In this document: one piece after another, positions 1 to 10,598 of the stretch
Layout of the letters: the number at the start of each line of letters is the position of its first letter
Numbering within the stretch: the stretch's first letter is position 1
Source: Pseudovirgaria hyperparasitica
Taxonomy: Eukaryota > Ascomycota > Dothideomycetes > Acrospermales > Acrospermaceae
Direction of reading: 5' to 3'
Length of the DNA: 64,000 nt
Assembly (NCBI RefSeq): GCF_010093815.1
Contig: NW_022985556.1
Location: 824,782 to 888,781, forward strand
Notes under the pieces: generated by a model
Database searches by the model: none
The model's input: the letters and a program-made list of their open reading frames with translations, nothing else
Told to the model about the DNA's origin: nothing
Program-made: the position numbers and the translations under genes

Positions 1-472
1 GCTCGTACCTAAATTGCAAGTTATATTTATTACCTTAGGTTCAGTCAACTTTGCAGCTACCAAGGACGTCATTGTTGTAATCGGTTTACACGGTTAATAC
101 GCCGGTTGCGGTCATCGGCTCATGGCATCCTGTGAAACACTACAAGGAAGCGGGCTTGAAATGACTCATGACTATTATACGGACCTGAACCTCCCTACCT
201 AAAAGTCCCGGTAGCGTAGCAGTGATGCATATGAAGCTGATGTACAGTCTTCCACGCGCGCGCTCGATCGCTCAACAACATTTCGTTCGGCTTCGAAAGA
301 AACCATATATGCCCGGCACCGTCAATGCAAACCCAACCAGCCCACCTATACTCTCATTCATGTGCGTTGTGTTGCTTTTCGTCATCGGTCGTAAGATGCA
401 CGCTCTATCATATCATCCGTGCCACCCCTTTCACTTCTTGGTAGAATGCATCTCAACGTTCGATGCGGGTAT
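1..472. other. Intergenic, left edge
   Basis: No convincing gene. The short open frames here have no recognisable domain and overlap each other on both strands. The right end is the 3' flank of the EB1-family gene that ends at 473. Confidence 0.5.
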
Positions 473-1631
473 TTAGAAAGTCTCCTCCTCGACTTCGCCC
501 TCGGTCTCAGCGGGGATCTCAAAGCCCTCCTGGGCATAATGTCAGTTTCTGTGTCTAGGTACACACAAGCAAGGAAAGAAAAGAAATACCCTCGCTTACC
601 TCGGTCGAGTACAAGATAGTCTGGATCTGCTTGAGTAGGCCACCCTCATCTTTCTCGAGCTCGGGCTCCGCCTCCATTGCTTGCTGGATCAACAGCTCAA
701 TGTCGCGCAGCTTGCTGAAGTAGAAGTCACGCTCGCGCTCGAGGCCGGTCACTGTCTCCTTAAGGACGTCGTTCTCCTGTCTAAGCTGTGCGCTGGCAGC
801 GCCTCCGGCAGCAGCGCCTGCTTGTGGTGTTCGGGTACGTGGTGCGGCGCCGCCTGTAGGTGCACGGCGGGCTGCACCTCCGCCTGCACGTGGTGCGGCA
901 GCGGCTGGGGGAGCTCCAGATGCCTTCCGTCGTGAGATAGCATCGTAGTCACCGCCAGGGAAGAACTGGTCCCAGTGGCGCTTGATCCACTGGAGGAACT
1001 CGAGGTTGTCCTGCATCTTACATTTTATGAGGGACTCGACAGGGACTGGGCGATCGACTTGGTGCTTGGTAAAGGTGTCTGTCCATCAATGGTCAATTAT
1101 GACCGTGGAACAACCATGTTGCTAGCGTGACCTGGTGGGAAGAAGATAACGGAATTGAACGTACTCTGTAGTATCTTGAAGTTTTGTAGGTAGGCATATT
1201 CAGTGTTGACGTTGAACTTGACACGAGACATCGGTACATCAACTGAGTTTGCTGTCAGCGATTGCTTCAGCATCACCGAGTTGAACTATGATACGTACGG
1301 TAGATGCTGTCCATAATCTGACAGAAAGCAGCTCTATGTTTTTGTGTCAGCTATGCTACATGGGCGGTTTCCAGATATTTTTCCTAGGAAGCTGAAAACC
1401 GCGACCGCGACGTGCGATATGGCTCGTTGCAATGGCCGAGTTGAAGGGAAGATTGCTTCGCACCCTGTACCGCATTGCTCGACCTTGGTGACATTCAGTT
1501 GTAGAAGGCTATTTAACCATTGCAGGAGCTCTTGTCTACGGCACATATGTCAGCTCTCGATGAATTCCAGGGAGCGTAGAGGGACGGCTATAGGAGATTA
1601 GGCTGCAAGATCCGTACCTTGATTCTCCCAT
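473..1631 (-). CDS. BIM1: EB1/Bim1/Mal3-family microtubule plus-end binding protein
   Basis: Microtubule plus-end tracking protein that autonomously binds growing ends and recruits other tip proteins. Six exons on the minus strand: 1631-1618, 1535-1464, 1333-1299, 1251-1165, 1078-600 and 529-473, giving 247 aa. The start is set by the short first exon encoding MGES, the conserved EB1 start. Residues 5-120 form the calponin-homology domain (LLQWLNSLLQLN, VEQCGTGAAFCQIMDSIY, VKFNVNTEYAYLQNFKILQ, DNLEFLQW). A low-complexity Ala/Gly/Pro/Arg linker follows, then the EB1 coiled coil and four-helix motif (ERERDFYFSKLRDIELL). The protein ends EEETF, where EB1 proteins usually end in EEY/F, the motif bound by CAP-Gly domains. 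The family call is firm; splice points come from GT-AG borders and frame. Budding-yeast BIM1 and fission-yeast mal3 are the orthologue names. Confidence 0.95.
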
Positions 1632-2143
1632 CTTGAGTGAAGCGACAATTCGTGTCGTAAACAATAAGAGTCAACTAGCGATGAGAACGGACTTAACAAG
1701 ACTGAGTATATAGCGGTGGAAGGTCGGTATATGTAACAGCGAGCAGGTTCTGGTAAGAAGATTCAAAGTGTTTTGCCTGCAGAAAAGATGCGTTGTGTTG
1801 ATGAAGCTCATTCGTTGGCGGGGATATGATCGCCCACGCGCTAAAATTCCACACGCCCCTCGCACGTGATGACGCGCTGGCCGGTAAAGTTACGAAGTCT
1901 TTCGGGACGCGGCAAAATTATCTGTTCGTCGGAGCGAACGGGGATTGCAGACTAGAAATAACGTCACGCTTGGGAGTCACTGAAAACCTGGAGAATGCCC
2001 TTGATTCGATCTTATTCGTTTCAAACTGAGTCTGCAAGCAGGGTAGGTATATCCATCTAAACGCCTCCTACACTTCAATTGTAGAAATGCCTTCACACGT
2101 TGTGTATCAACTCATGCACTGTACAAACATCTTATCTGCATCC
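1632..2143. other. Intergenic
   Basis: Holds the upstream region of the EB1-family gene and the 3' flank of the cytochrome b561 gene. No open frame with a recognisable domain. Confidence 0.5.
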
Positions 2144-3520
2144 TTAGCCTGAGTGCCTTTCAGCGTCACTTGACTTGGCCTCTCCATCAAATCGAACAGG
2201 GGCCCTAGTCCTCTTGAATTCACCAAATAGTGATACAGCTACCCATGCGACAAAGACGACTCCAGCGATCACACCGTAGGCAATCTCACCACTCTTTGAG
2301 TTGTCAGCCAGCTTCAAACCCAGTCCACCGTTGATCATGCCGAGGGTGATGAGAGCACGACCAAGCCAGATATGAGCGTGAGAGACGATAGTGCGGCGTC
2401 CATGCTTCTTGTAGCCGAGATGGTGCAAGAATCCACCAATAGGTTGGACCCACATGAGAGCAAAGACAACGAGACCGATAATGGGATGATATTCGGAGAG
2501 CTAAGATGGGTCAGAAAGGTATGTTTGCGTGTAGATCGACCAACTTACGTAGTTGAGCTTTGTCGCAATGTAGATTCCCAGACCAACAGCAGCGGTGAGC
2601 AGGAAGAGTGCCAGCATCTGAATCCCAGCATGCACCCAGATCAATCCCGAGAAGCTAAACAGACGGATAGTTATAGAGCCCAGCGGGAAGAAAATGACCA
2701 TTGCAAGCGATGCTAAAACACCGTGAGCAATAAGCATGGTCATAGAAAATGGACCACTAGACGGCTCTATCTGGTTTCCTCCATTGCCATTGCCATTGCC
2801 ATTTCCATTGCCCTGACCGCCACCGGTCGATGGTGGAGGAGTGGTGTTACTATCGACGAATGGATTGACGCTGCTGCCACCTTTAGCTGAGGTCATGTCC
2901 CAGTTGAATGCGGCATGCGCTGTGTTGTGCTGTCTGATCGTTGCAGATGTATCGTCAGAATTGATACTAGAGCCTGTGTATGCCGCATGGATCCAGCTTG
3001 CTTGGTTATCCGTGAAATCCATAGTACCTCCACTCCAGGAGTTGCAGCTGGAGCCTGTCTATGATTAGCATTGAGGTGGATTTGGAATGAGACTTGGTAC
3101 ATTTGAAATTGGCAATCATCATGCCGTCACTAACGCCGGTCCCTTCGAGCATGGTGATTTGAGCATCAGCGTTGTGACGCGGCATGATATAGCCAGTTCC
3201 GATGCGCGGCGAAACGGTGACGTTGCTTCCGTCGCCCGAGGTATAGGCCACGAAGATTTGAGCACCGTCCATGCCACGGCCTTGACCTACTGCAACCCAT
3301 GAGTAGGACGTTGGCGCCTTGATTTGCAGAAAGATGTCGCCATTGCCGCTTTGGGCAGTAGACTGTGGAATGTTAAGTTGATAGCAAATGTCATCATAAC
3401 ATTGCTCTGACAGCTGAGCCAGAGCTGTAGCGCCTGTGGGGAAGTTAGTTTGATGCGCAGAAAGGAAGTAGAGGGAGCCATACTCAAGCCCAGCAACGAT
3501 GTAAGGATAGATGACTTCAT
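2144..3520 (-). CDS. Secreted CDH-type cytochrome domain fused to cytochrome b561
   Basis: Probable membrane-anchored haem redox protein. Four exons (3520-3484, 3433-3101, 3054-2549, 2500-2144) give 410 aa. The start gives a signal peptide (MKSSILTSLLGLSATALA, cleavage after ALA). Residues about 20-210 resemble the cellobiose-dehydrogenase cytochrome (DOMON-like) domain, with CYDDICYQLN at the start and SSCNSWSGGTMDF near the end. A Thr/Pro and (Asn-Gly)n linker follows. The C-terminal half is a cytochrome b561 core of five or so membrane helices, with haem-ligand histidines in AHGVLASLAM, WVHAGIQM, YHPIIGL and SHAHIWLGR. The tail is short and charged, so it should be cytosolic. Such fusions are known in ascomycetes as possible trans-membrane electron carriers; substrate unknown. 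A longer open frame upstream to 3842 lacks a signal peptide and is likely 5' leader read through the first intron. Confidence 0.88.
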
Positions 3521-6500
3521 GTTGCGATGGATGATTAGGTGTGAGGCGGCGGCAAGGAATGTTGAACAAGGCTGAATGAGAGAGCAGCTTCGGACAGGGT
3601 GAGTCCTTGAGAGAAGGCTCGACGGCGATAGTGTTGTTTATAGATGGCAGGAGCGATGCGGAGATGTATGCCAGAGAGCCTTTGAGCCGGCGAGATAGCA
3701 GACGTAAGAAAAGGAAGCCCAACTGCTGGGCTGACGCAGAACGAGAAGAATGATAAAGAGCCAAGAACGGCGAGGTAAGACCAGCAGGGCTGGGATAAGT
3801 AATAGAAGAGAGGCTGAAGGCTGATGTATCGTTAAAAGACAAAAAAGGCAGGGAGATTATGAGACGCCGGTTAGGGCGATACCCGAACGGTGACCAGTAG
3901 TAGTGCGAAGGGCAAAGGGTAAAGTGTGGAGTGAGTGAATCAAGATGGCTGTGCGGGCCGCGCGATTGAGCAGACTGTGACTAGGCTGTGCTATGTATAC
4001 CTACCTGCCCTTGTGATGCCTGCTGGTGCTTGTAAGTCTGAACACAGAGAATGGTAAATGCAATCATTACGCATGCTATATCTATCATACATGTGGGCAG
4101 AGTCCAGGAGCAGAGAAAAGAAAAAGCCACCAAGGCTCGTCCAGTCGCGCACCGGGAAAACACGCTGATGCGACGATGCAGCCAAGCGGCATGGCGGCAG
4201 GGCCCACCCAGCATCCTGACCAGCCATGAACGGATGAGATTGGACAGAAAAAGACAGACAATGAAGTGAATCCGCAAAATGAGGAGGTCCATGAGGTCCA
4301 GATGCGGAGCCAGTCTAGCCTTCAGCGGAGAGCCGGTGATTAAATTTAGTTGAATGACACCAGAAGCATTTCAATAAGATGGTTGAGTTCGACCAGAATG
4401 AGAAGAGCAGGCATCTATATCGAACCGTGTCGGGCGATACAGGATGAATACATGTCATCACTCGGGCTTTGCCTAATACCTGGCATTATTAGTTGTCTGA
4501 ACAGGCGCCGAGTAATCAGGAATCGTGCTTTGAAGTCTTGGGAGCGAGAGATGAGGTGTCGTCGAGGCGGAGCATGAACCAGGGGTTTGTGCGCGTCCAA
4601 TCAGACGAGGGCTATTTGCAAGGGGCTCTGTCAAAACAACTAAAGATGCATCCAACGCCCAGGCGCAAGACGCACGACGAACGAGTCTTGTCACTTTGAA
4701 ACCTCAATGTTTTACAAGCCCTTTGCCCTCATATAGTGGACTGCCTACATTACGCGTCTTGCCTTGGCGCATCATCCTCAGCTCTGATTCCTGACTGCTG
4801 CTTATCAACACTCACGGAAGAGTCCCGTCCGCGGATCGGACTACTTGAACGTCCAGCATCCTGCTTGAGGTCCATAGTTACCGACCGCTGTTGCTGTCCA
4901 CGGGGCATATCTCCACTCCACATGCCATCGTCCACACTCAACACCATCTAATCGCTCGACCATGATTTGCCTGCTGGGTGCTAGGCGCAATGGACTTGCC
5001 ATGGACTAGAGTAGTTGGGATCATGGAAGCTCGAGATGCCGTACAAGAAGGCTAGGCCAAAAGCAGATACCACTCCAGGAAGCCCTAGGTCCACTGATAC
5101 CTAGGTAGGTATCAAGTATCAAGTTCAACATCTCGCCACTGTTACTTCCCTGTTCTGGATTAGTTCACGTAGTTTCGCGACGGTTGGAATATAAGAACAA
5201 ATATATTGCGGGGTAGCGCGATCTTCTCACCTATACACACACCTACGTCGGACGTCGATCGCGCACCGCCTGGTTGCGTGTGCACGTCTGCCGAGGATAT
5301 GCTGTACGCGGGTTCCATGATGATACACCGGTCTAATTACCGTACCTTGCACCTATGCCATCTATCACGCACTTTGCTCATTGACTGCTCTTAGAACTGG
5401 TGCTTGGTGCATAGTCTTGCAATGATCCAACCTTATCAGGAAAATTTTGGCATCGCGTGACCATTGGAGATGCATTTGTTATGTAGAACATGCGTATTCG
5501 TGTGATGATCACATAATTTCGCACACTCACACAGCAGTCACACCAACGAATAGTCGATATCAATGTCCAAATCGCCGTCCTCGGCGATGCCTCATTGTTT
5601 TATCTGATCCCTCGATCGTAGCGCCTACCGATGGACAGGCTTCTATGCCCGCACGCTCCAAACGTTAGGTGCTCGTGTAACGCCTCTAACGTTTCCAAAA
5701 TAGGCCTTAGATCACAATGCAGTGGTCTGGTCATAGCATCGTGTTCTGTTATATGACATTTGACAAGGTTAATTATTGTAAGCAAGTGTAAGCCTACCAA
5801 TATTAGCAGGGATCACCTTCACCTTCCTGCACATTGCAAATATGAGCTAATCATGCAGAAATAGACTCCTCCGACTGTCAGATTGCCAACCGTAGCATAG
5901 TACTCGTCAATTCTTCCCTTTCGATCTACATGGCACTTCAGACATCCATCCTTCTGGAAGCCTTACTCTACAGTCATAATATATATCTTTTGAGTGTCGT
6001 ATTGAGCGTTGGTACTGCCCCGTTACTAGAGGTCCACTTCATCGCGACATTAATCTCTATGAGACGTCTACAGATTCCTGCTCATCTTCCCGAGGTTTTG
6101 CAGCTCGCTATTAACTACATCCCGCTATGTGCTTCAGTGATCCTGCGACAATGTTGAGAATCGCTAACAAACGAGCAAATGTTTCGGCAAGATCGCTGCG
6201 GAACAGTCCGTCCTCATGTCAGAGAATAAGTCATTGACGGTTGGGCACTTTGCAAACTGCTATTATCGCAGTCTGAGGCATTAAGGTCTTGATGACTGGA
6301 AAGTAGTATATGAATACAATTGCATTTCTCCTACTCTTACAATGCCCGAATCAAGATCGTGGCTTAAGCTGATAGCTAATAATAACGAATGAATAGTTGG
6401 ACCCGCTAAGTCCGGAGCGCCACCTGACGTCTTTAGCCCCGTACCAGTACCTGACGCCTGAACCCTGAGCTCCACTACCAAACCACGATTGCCTACAGGA

Positions 6501-6650
6501 ATTGTTTCCTTCTCACAAGAAACTCTAGATGAGCATCCCTGCTTAGGCATCCTCATAACACTGTTGATAACCAGCGAGCAAACCGTCGCTTACAGAACTG
6601 CCTGCATCGCAAGTAATTATAAAGCAGCAAAATACACCGAAGAAATCGTC
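3521..6650. other. Long intergenic region (3.1 kb)
   Basis: Lies between two divergent genes. No open frame over about 90 codons looks coding and no repeat family is obvious. One near-palindrome around 5096-5113 (GATACCTAGGTAGGTATC) belongs to the CTAGGTAGG motif that recurs in intergenic DNA of this window. It may hold a non-coding RNA or distal control elements, but nothing in the sequence shows this. Confidence 0.5.
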
Positions 6651-7775
6651 ATGTCTCCGCCTCGCGAGATCACAATACCAATAACCTCCACCACCTCCGA
6701 CGCAAAGCCATACACCCTCTATCACATCCGCGTTGCACAACCAAACTCCCTAAGACACAACATCCAGAAAAAGCGATACTCCGAATTCACCGATCTCAAC
6801 ACGGCTCTCCACAGCCAGACGGGCAGCTACCCACCCGCCTCACTACCGGCAAAGTCCTGGTTCGCACGCACAGTCAACAATGCCGAACTCACAGGAGAGC
6901 GCCGTCGAGGACTCGAGACATACCTGAAGGAAATCGAAAAAGCAATCGACTCAAAATGGAAGAACGCGCCTGCATACCGGGAATTCCTGGGTCTGAACGA
7001 CGAAAGTAGCGCGACGGACAGGCTGAGCAGTGCTGTTGGCTCCTCCAAGACACCCGAGATCAGGACCGCAAGCGCCTGGCTCGACACGTATGCCGAGCTC
7101 AAGACGAAGCTCCAGCAAGCGCGTCTCTTCCTAACCAGGCGCGAGCAAGCCACGAGCCCAGCAACGCAGAACGATGCCTCCGTAAACGCGAAGAAATGCC
7201 TCATGCAGGCCTCCAGTTTCATAATGGCCCTGGAGTCTGGCCTTGCACTGCTGAGCGGGAAGAAAGGCACCACGGACGACGGGGGCTGGGCGATTGAGCG
7301 GCTCGGCGACGGCGAGATACGGCGGCGCAGAGACATGATTAGCACGGCGAAGAAGGAACGGGAGGGCCTAGACGGCGTTCTGAGTGCGGCTATACCGAGT
7401 AGGAACGCACATACGCCGCGTCCTGGATCGTCTTCTTCGTCAGGTCCGGCTCTCCAGGACGCCAAGGCTAGCCTGTTCCAGGGCAGCAGTATTGGACAAT
7501 CGTCGCGGAGAGTGTTGGGTGCACCGAAGGAGACGGAGAGGACGCGGGAGTTGGATAACGAAGGGGTGCTGCAGCTGCAGAAACAGATCATGCAGGAGCA
7601 GGACGAGGATGTGTTTGATTTGACAAAGGCAGTGCGACGCATGAAGGAGATGGGAATACAGATCAACGAGGAGCTGCATGACCAGAACGAGTTACTGGAA
7701 ATGCTGGATGGAGACGTGGAGCGCGTGGATGGCAAGATACGGATTGCCAACAAGAGAATGAACAAGATCAAGTGA
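6651..7775 (+). CDS. VAM7: Vam7-like vacuolar Qc-SNARE with PX domain
   Basis: Soluble SNARE for homotypic vacuole fusion; its PX domain binds PI3P and it joins Vam3, Vti1 and Nyv1-type partners. A single exon encodes 374 aa from ATG 6651. An upstream in-frame ATG at 6489 exists, but the sequence between does not look coding. Residues 5-125 form the PX domain, with the PI3P-binding RYSEF motif and a second basic patch GERRRGLETYL. The middle is helical and low in conservation. Residues about 308-372 form the Qc SNARE helix (DVFDLTKAVRRMKEMGIQIN), with the zero-layer Gln in HDQNELL. There is no C-terminal membrane segment, as expected for Vam7. It converges with the Pam18 gene. Confidence 0.93.
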   Translation: MSPPREITIPITSTTSDAKPYTLYHIRVAQPNSLRHNIQKKRYSEFTDLNTALHSQTGSYPPASLPAKSWFARTVNNAELTGERRRGLETYLKEIEKAIDSKWKNAPAYREFLGLNDESSATDRLSSAVGSSKTPEIRTASAWLDTYAELKTKLQQARLFLTRREQATSPATQNDASVNAKKCLMQASSFIMALESGLALLSGKKGTTDDGGWAIERLGDGEIRRRRDMISTAKKEREGLDGVLSAAIPSRNAHTPRPGSSSSSGPALQDAKASLFQGSSIGQSSRRVLGAPKETERTRELDNEGVLQLQKQIMQEQDEDVFDLTKAVRRMKEMGIQINEELHDQNELLEMLDGDVERVDGKIRIANKRMNKIK

Positions 7776-8171
7776 GATCTCCTGAGTCGATGATGAGATT
7801 CTCTATGGAATGGATGGTCCAACACGACTGCATTGAACAGGCGTCTTTGTGCATTTCAGCGATCATCGTTATTAGCTTATGAGCCTTTTCAACTCTCAGG
7901 TCATCCACCAAGACCGCACATTGATAGTCTGGATGGTATAATATATGTAGATGTACAGATGGGAGTAATATATACAATGTAGGAATACGCTCAAGGCGAT
8001 CATCCTGTCACCCATATGGAGTGGTGAAGCACCCAGGTAGTATGCCCAAGCCGTAAGAAACGCCGCGCTGATGCTCCTCTCTGCTACTGACTTCGCACCA
8101 CATTTTACATCCTTTGCCATAGCCCCATATCATACAGTCTCCTTCCCTCTCCTTCTCCCTCCCTCAGCCCC
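7776..8171. other. Intergenic between convergent genes
   Basis: Shared 3' flank of the Vam7 and Pam18 genes. No gene seen. A CT-rich stretch at 8130-8175 abuts the Pam18 stop codon. Confidence 0.5.
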
Positions 8172-8772
8172 CTAAACATTCTTCTCCATAAAATCCTTCG
8201 CCTCGTTGATCTTCGTCGCCAAATACGGACTCCCACCGCGATCAGGATGGTTCAGCAGCATCATCTGCCGATGCTTCTTGCGCACCAGTTCCTTTGTCGT
8301 GCCTCGCTCCCTACATCTCGTCAGTCACATCATATTCCATCGCATGTCCTGTCCGCAGACGTCTTCGTGTGATATCGCTCCGTGGCTGTACGTACTGTAG
8401 CCCCAGTATCAGCGCGGCCTCCCGCCGGTTCATCTTGCTCTCGAAGCCGCCCTTGTAGAACGCCTTGCCGAAGCCTGCGGAGCCTTTTGCGCGCCCGACC
8501 ATCCATGCTCGGCCCTGTTGATGTGTTAGATGCGTGTGTATGTGTGTGCTAGCGAGCGAGCGTGAGAGCAAAGATGAAAGCGACAGAATAAAGAGCTGAT
8601 GCTAGAGGAGATGTGGAGGGGAACAAGGACATACGACAAACGCAGCAGCCGCAACACCAACACCGATTGCAATCGCGCCGACCATGGTGATGCCCTGCTT
8701 TTCTTCCTGGGCTGCTCCTTCGGGGGACGACTGGCTGCGCGGGGGCGGGATCGGGCGATGCGCGAGGGACAT
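8172..8772 (-). CDS. PAM18: Pam18/Tim14, J-domain subunit of the mitochondrial import motor
   Basis: Inner-membrane J-protein that stimulates the ATPase of mitochondrial Hsp70 at the TIM23 translocase. Three exons (8772-8635, 8514-8396, 8310-8172) give 131 aa. The N-terminus is a Pro-rich intermembrane-space segment. One membrane helix follows ([17 protein letters not shown]), then a Gly-rich linker, then the J domain ([20 protein letters not shown]) with the essential HPD in NHPDRGG near residue 112. The protein ends [10 protein letters not shown], typical of the family. The gene is divergent from Rlp24 with 302 bp between start codons. The call is firm; both introns have clean GT-AG borders and keep the frame. 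Confidence 0.95.
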
Positions 8773-9074
8773 GTGTATGTGGTGACGTTTACCAGGAGAG
8801 GTGACGCTTTCGAGAAAGTCGGAATCGCTACGATGTGCAGAGAATGAATGAGATGAGGTTTTTTTCCGGAGGACGTCCTAGATGGTTTCGACCATCGGGA
8901 CGAGTAATTACTGCTTGGGCGGAGCGGAGGAGATCGCCCGTGCCGGAGCTTAGCCGCGGCCGCCCAGTCAGGTCCCCAGCTCGCGAAGAAAAAGTTGCAT
9001 ATCGATAAACTAAAACTACATCTTCACCGCACCCACGCACACACACTCAACGGCACTGCGTTGAGTCGTTCAAG
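8773..9074. promoter_or_regulatory. Bidirectional promoter, Pam18/Rlp24
   Basis: 302 bp separate two divergent start codons, so both promoters must lie here or overlap. A GATGAG core at 8852-8857 matches the centre of the PAC element known from budding-yeast ribosome-biogenesis promoters, and Rlp24 is a ribosome-biogenesis factor. Function in this organism is inferred. Confidence 0.5.
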
Positions 9075-9942
9075 ATGAGGTAATTGCGCGCTTCTACTCA
9101 TAATGGCCGTGAGAATGCCCTGCTAACCCTAAACAGGATCGAGACTTGCTATTTCTGCTCGCAGCCGGTGTACCCCTCCAAAGGTATATACATCCACACA
9201 CACACACACACACACATCCAGCCAAAGACAGAGACCGAAGCCCACGAACACGAACATAATCTAACACAAACCTCCCAAACGCAGGAATAACATTCGTCCG
9301 CAACGACGCCCGACTCTTCCGCTTCTGCCGCTCAAAATGCCATAAAAACGTAACTCCCCCTTTGCCTCCCTTACTTTCCCTTTAATAAACCCCAAAACCC
9401 AACGAAACTAACTCACCTCCCCCCTCAAACAGTTCAAAATGAAGCGCAACCCCCGCAAACTAGCCTGGACCAAATCCTTCCGCCGCGCGCACAACAAAGA
9501 GCTCGCCGTCGACAGCACCCTCCTCTTCGCCGCCCGGCGCAACGTGCCCACGCGCTACAACCGCGACCTCGTCGCCAAAACCCTCAAGGCCATGGCCCGC
9601 GTCGCCGAGATCCGCAAGAAGCGCGAGCGCGTCTTCTACAGACGGCGCATGGCCGGGAATAAGGAGCGGCAGCGCGCCGCGGATCGGAAGCTGGTGCGGG
9701 AGAATCAGCATCTTTTGCCGGTGGGCATGAGGGATGAGGTTAGGAGGGTGTTGGAGGATGGTGATAAGGAAGAGGAGGTCGTGGGTATGGAGGTTGAGGG
9801 GCAGGAGGAGGTGCTGAGTGAGGTGGAAGTGGAGGAGGAGGAGGAGGAGGAGTTGAGGGTCAAGGCGCCGAAGAAGGCGGTTAAGAAGAAGCAGAAGCTT
9901 GTGCGCGGGAGCGGGCCTGAGGCTATGGAGGTGGATGGATGA
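9075..9942 (+). CDS. RLP24: Ribosome biogenesis factor Rlp24 (L24e-like)
   Basis: Placeholder on pre-60S particles that is exchanged for ribosomal protein L24 in the cytoplasm through the AAA ATPase Drg1. Four exons (9075-9079, 9137-9183, 9285-9349, 9433-9942) give 208 aa. The first exon is only 5 nt (ATG AG), common in this family's fungal genes. The zinc-ribbon signature is clear: [13 protein letters not shown] then [12 protein letters not shown], with the four cysteines. The conserved [15 protein letters not shown] block follows. The C-terminal third is Glu-rich then Lys-rich, the part known to activate Drg1. Intron 2 contains a (CA)11 microsatellite at 9195-9216. Divergent from Pam18, convergent with the Zn2Cys6 gene. 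Confidence 0.95.
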
Positions 9943-10598
9943 ACGTTGGAGCTGGAGCCGAGAAGAATATTTTTCCACGGTGTAGTGAGATCCCCCCCTT
10001 TTTCTCAGTAGTTGGCATTGCAAGGAGTTTTCGGCGCAGATTTGACGGGGCAACGGGGCAGAGCACCTCGGAAAGAAAAGACCGGGTTTTTCAATTGGCT
10101 TTGTTCTAGGTAGAGCCGCCCACATTCCCTAGCAGGACTACCTATATACACATGTGTGTACGTATGTGTATGGAAAGCCGTTGACTTTGACAAAAGCCGA
10201 GTACATCATATATATCGGACGTGCGTTGTAGTTCGATAATAGATCTACAGGCAGGCAGACACCCGTGTGCTATGTACAAGAGCAGCAAGATACGAGACGC
10301 GGTGGAACGGATCTCTCTTCTCTGCAGGAAACCTAGATAGTACAACAAAGGACGAGGAAAAAGCTGTAGATGTACAAGGCATCAACGTCGTGATTCCCGT
10401 GAGACACATCCTAGTAGCGAGCATGTACGCTCAAAACATGCCAGGCATGGATGGACAAGACCAAAATAAAAAAACAAGCACACTCCCCACCCACGCCAGT
10501 CGTAAACGTCCATCGTCAGTCCTTCATTTTCTTACATTGACCACCAGGGCTCTCATGGCTCTAATTTTACTTCTACGCATCAATCACTACCACTTCTA
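9943..10598. other. Intergenic between convergent genes
   Basis: 3' flanks of the Rlp24 gene and the Zn2Cys6 factor gene. No coding signal. Confidence 0.5.

Noticed and set aside
3521-3842. N-terminal extension of the cytochrome b561 protein
   Set aside because: The frame is open, but a downstream ATG followed by a clean intron gives a good signal peptide, so the extension is likely leader.
6827-7825. 332-codon minus-strand frame over Vam7
   Set aside because: Antisense shadow of the Vam7 coding frame, Ser-rich, without domains.
9460-10125. 221-codon minus-strand frame over Rlp24
   Set aside because: His/Leu-rich shadow of the Lys/Glu-rich Rlp24 tail on the other strand.
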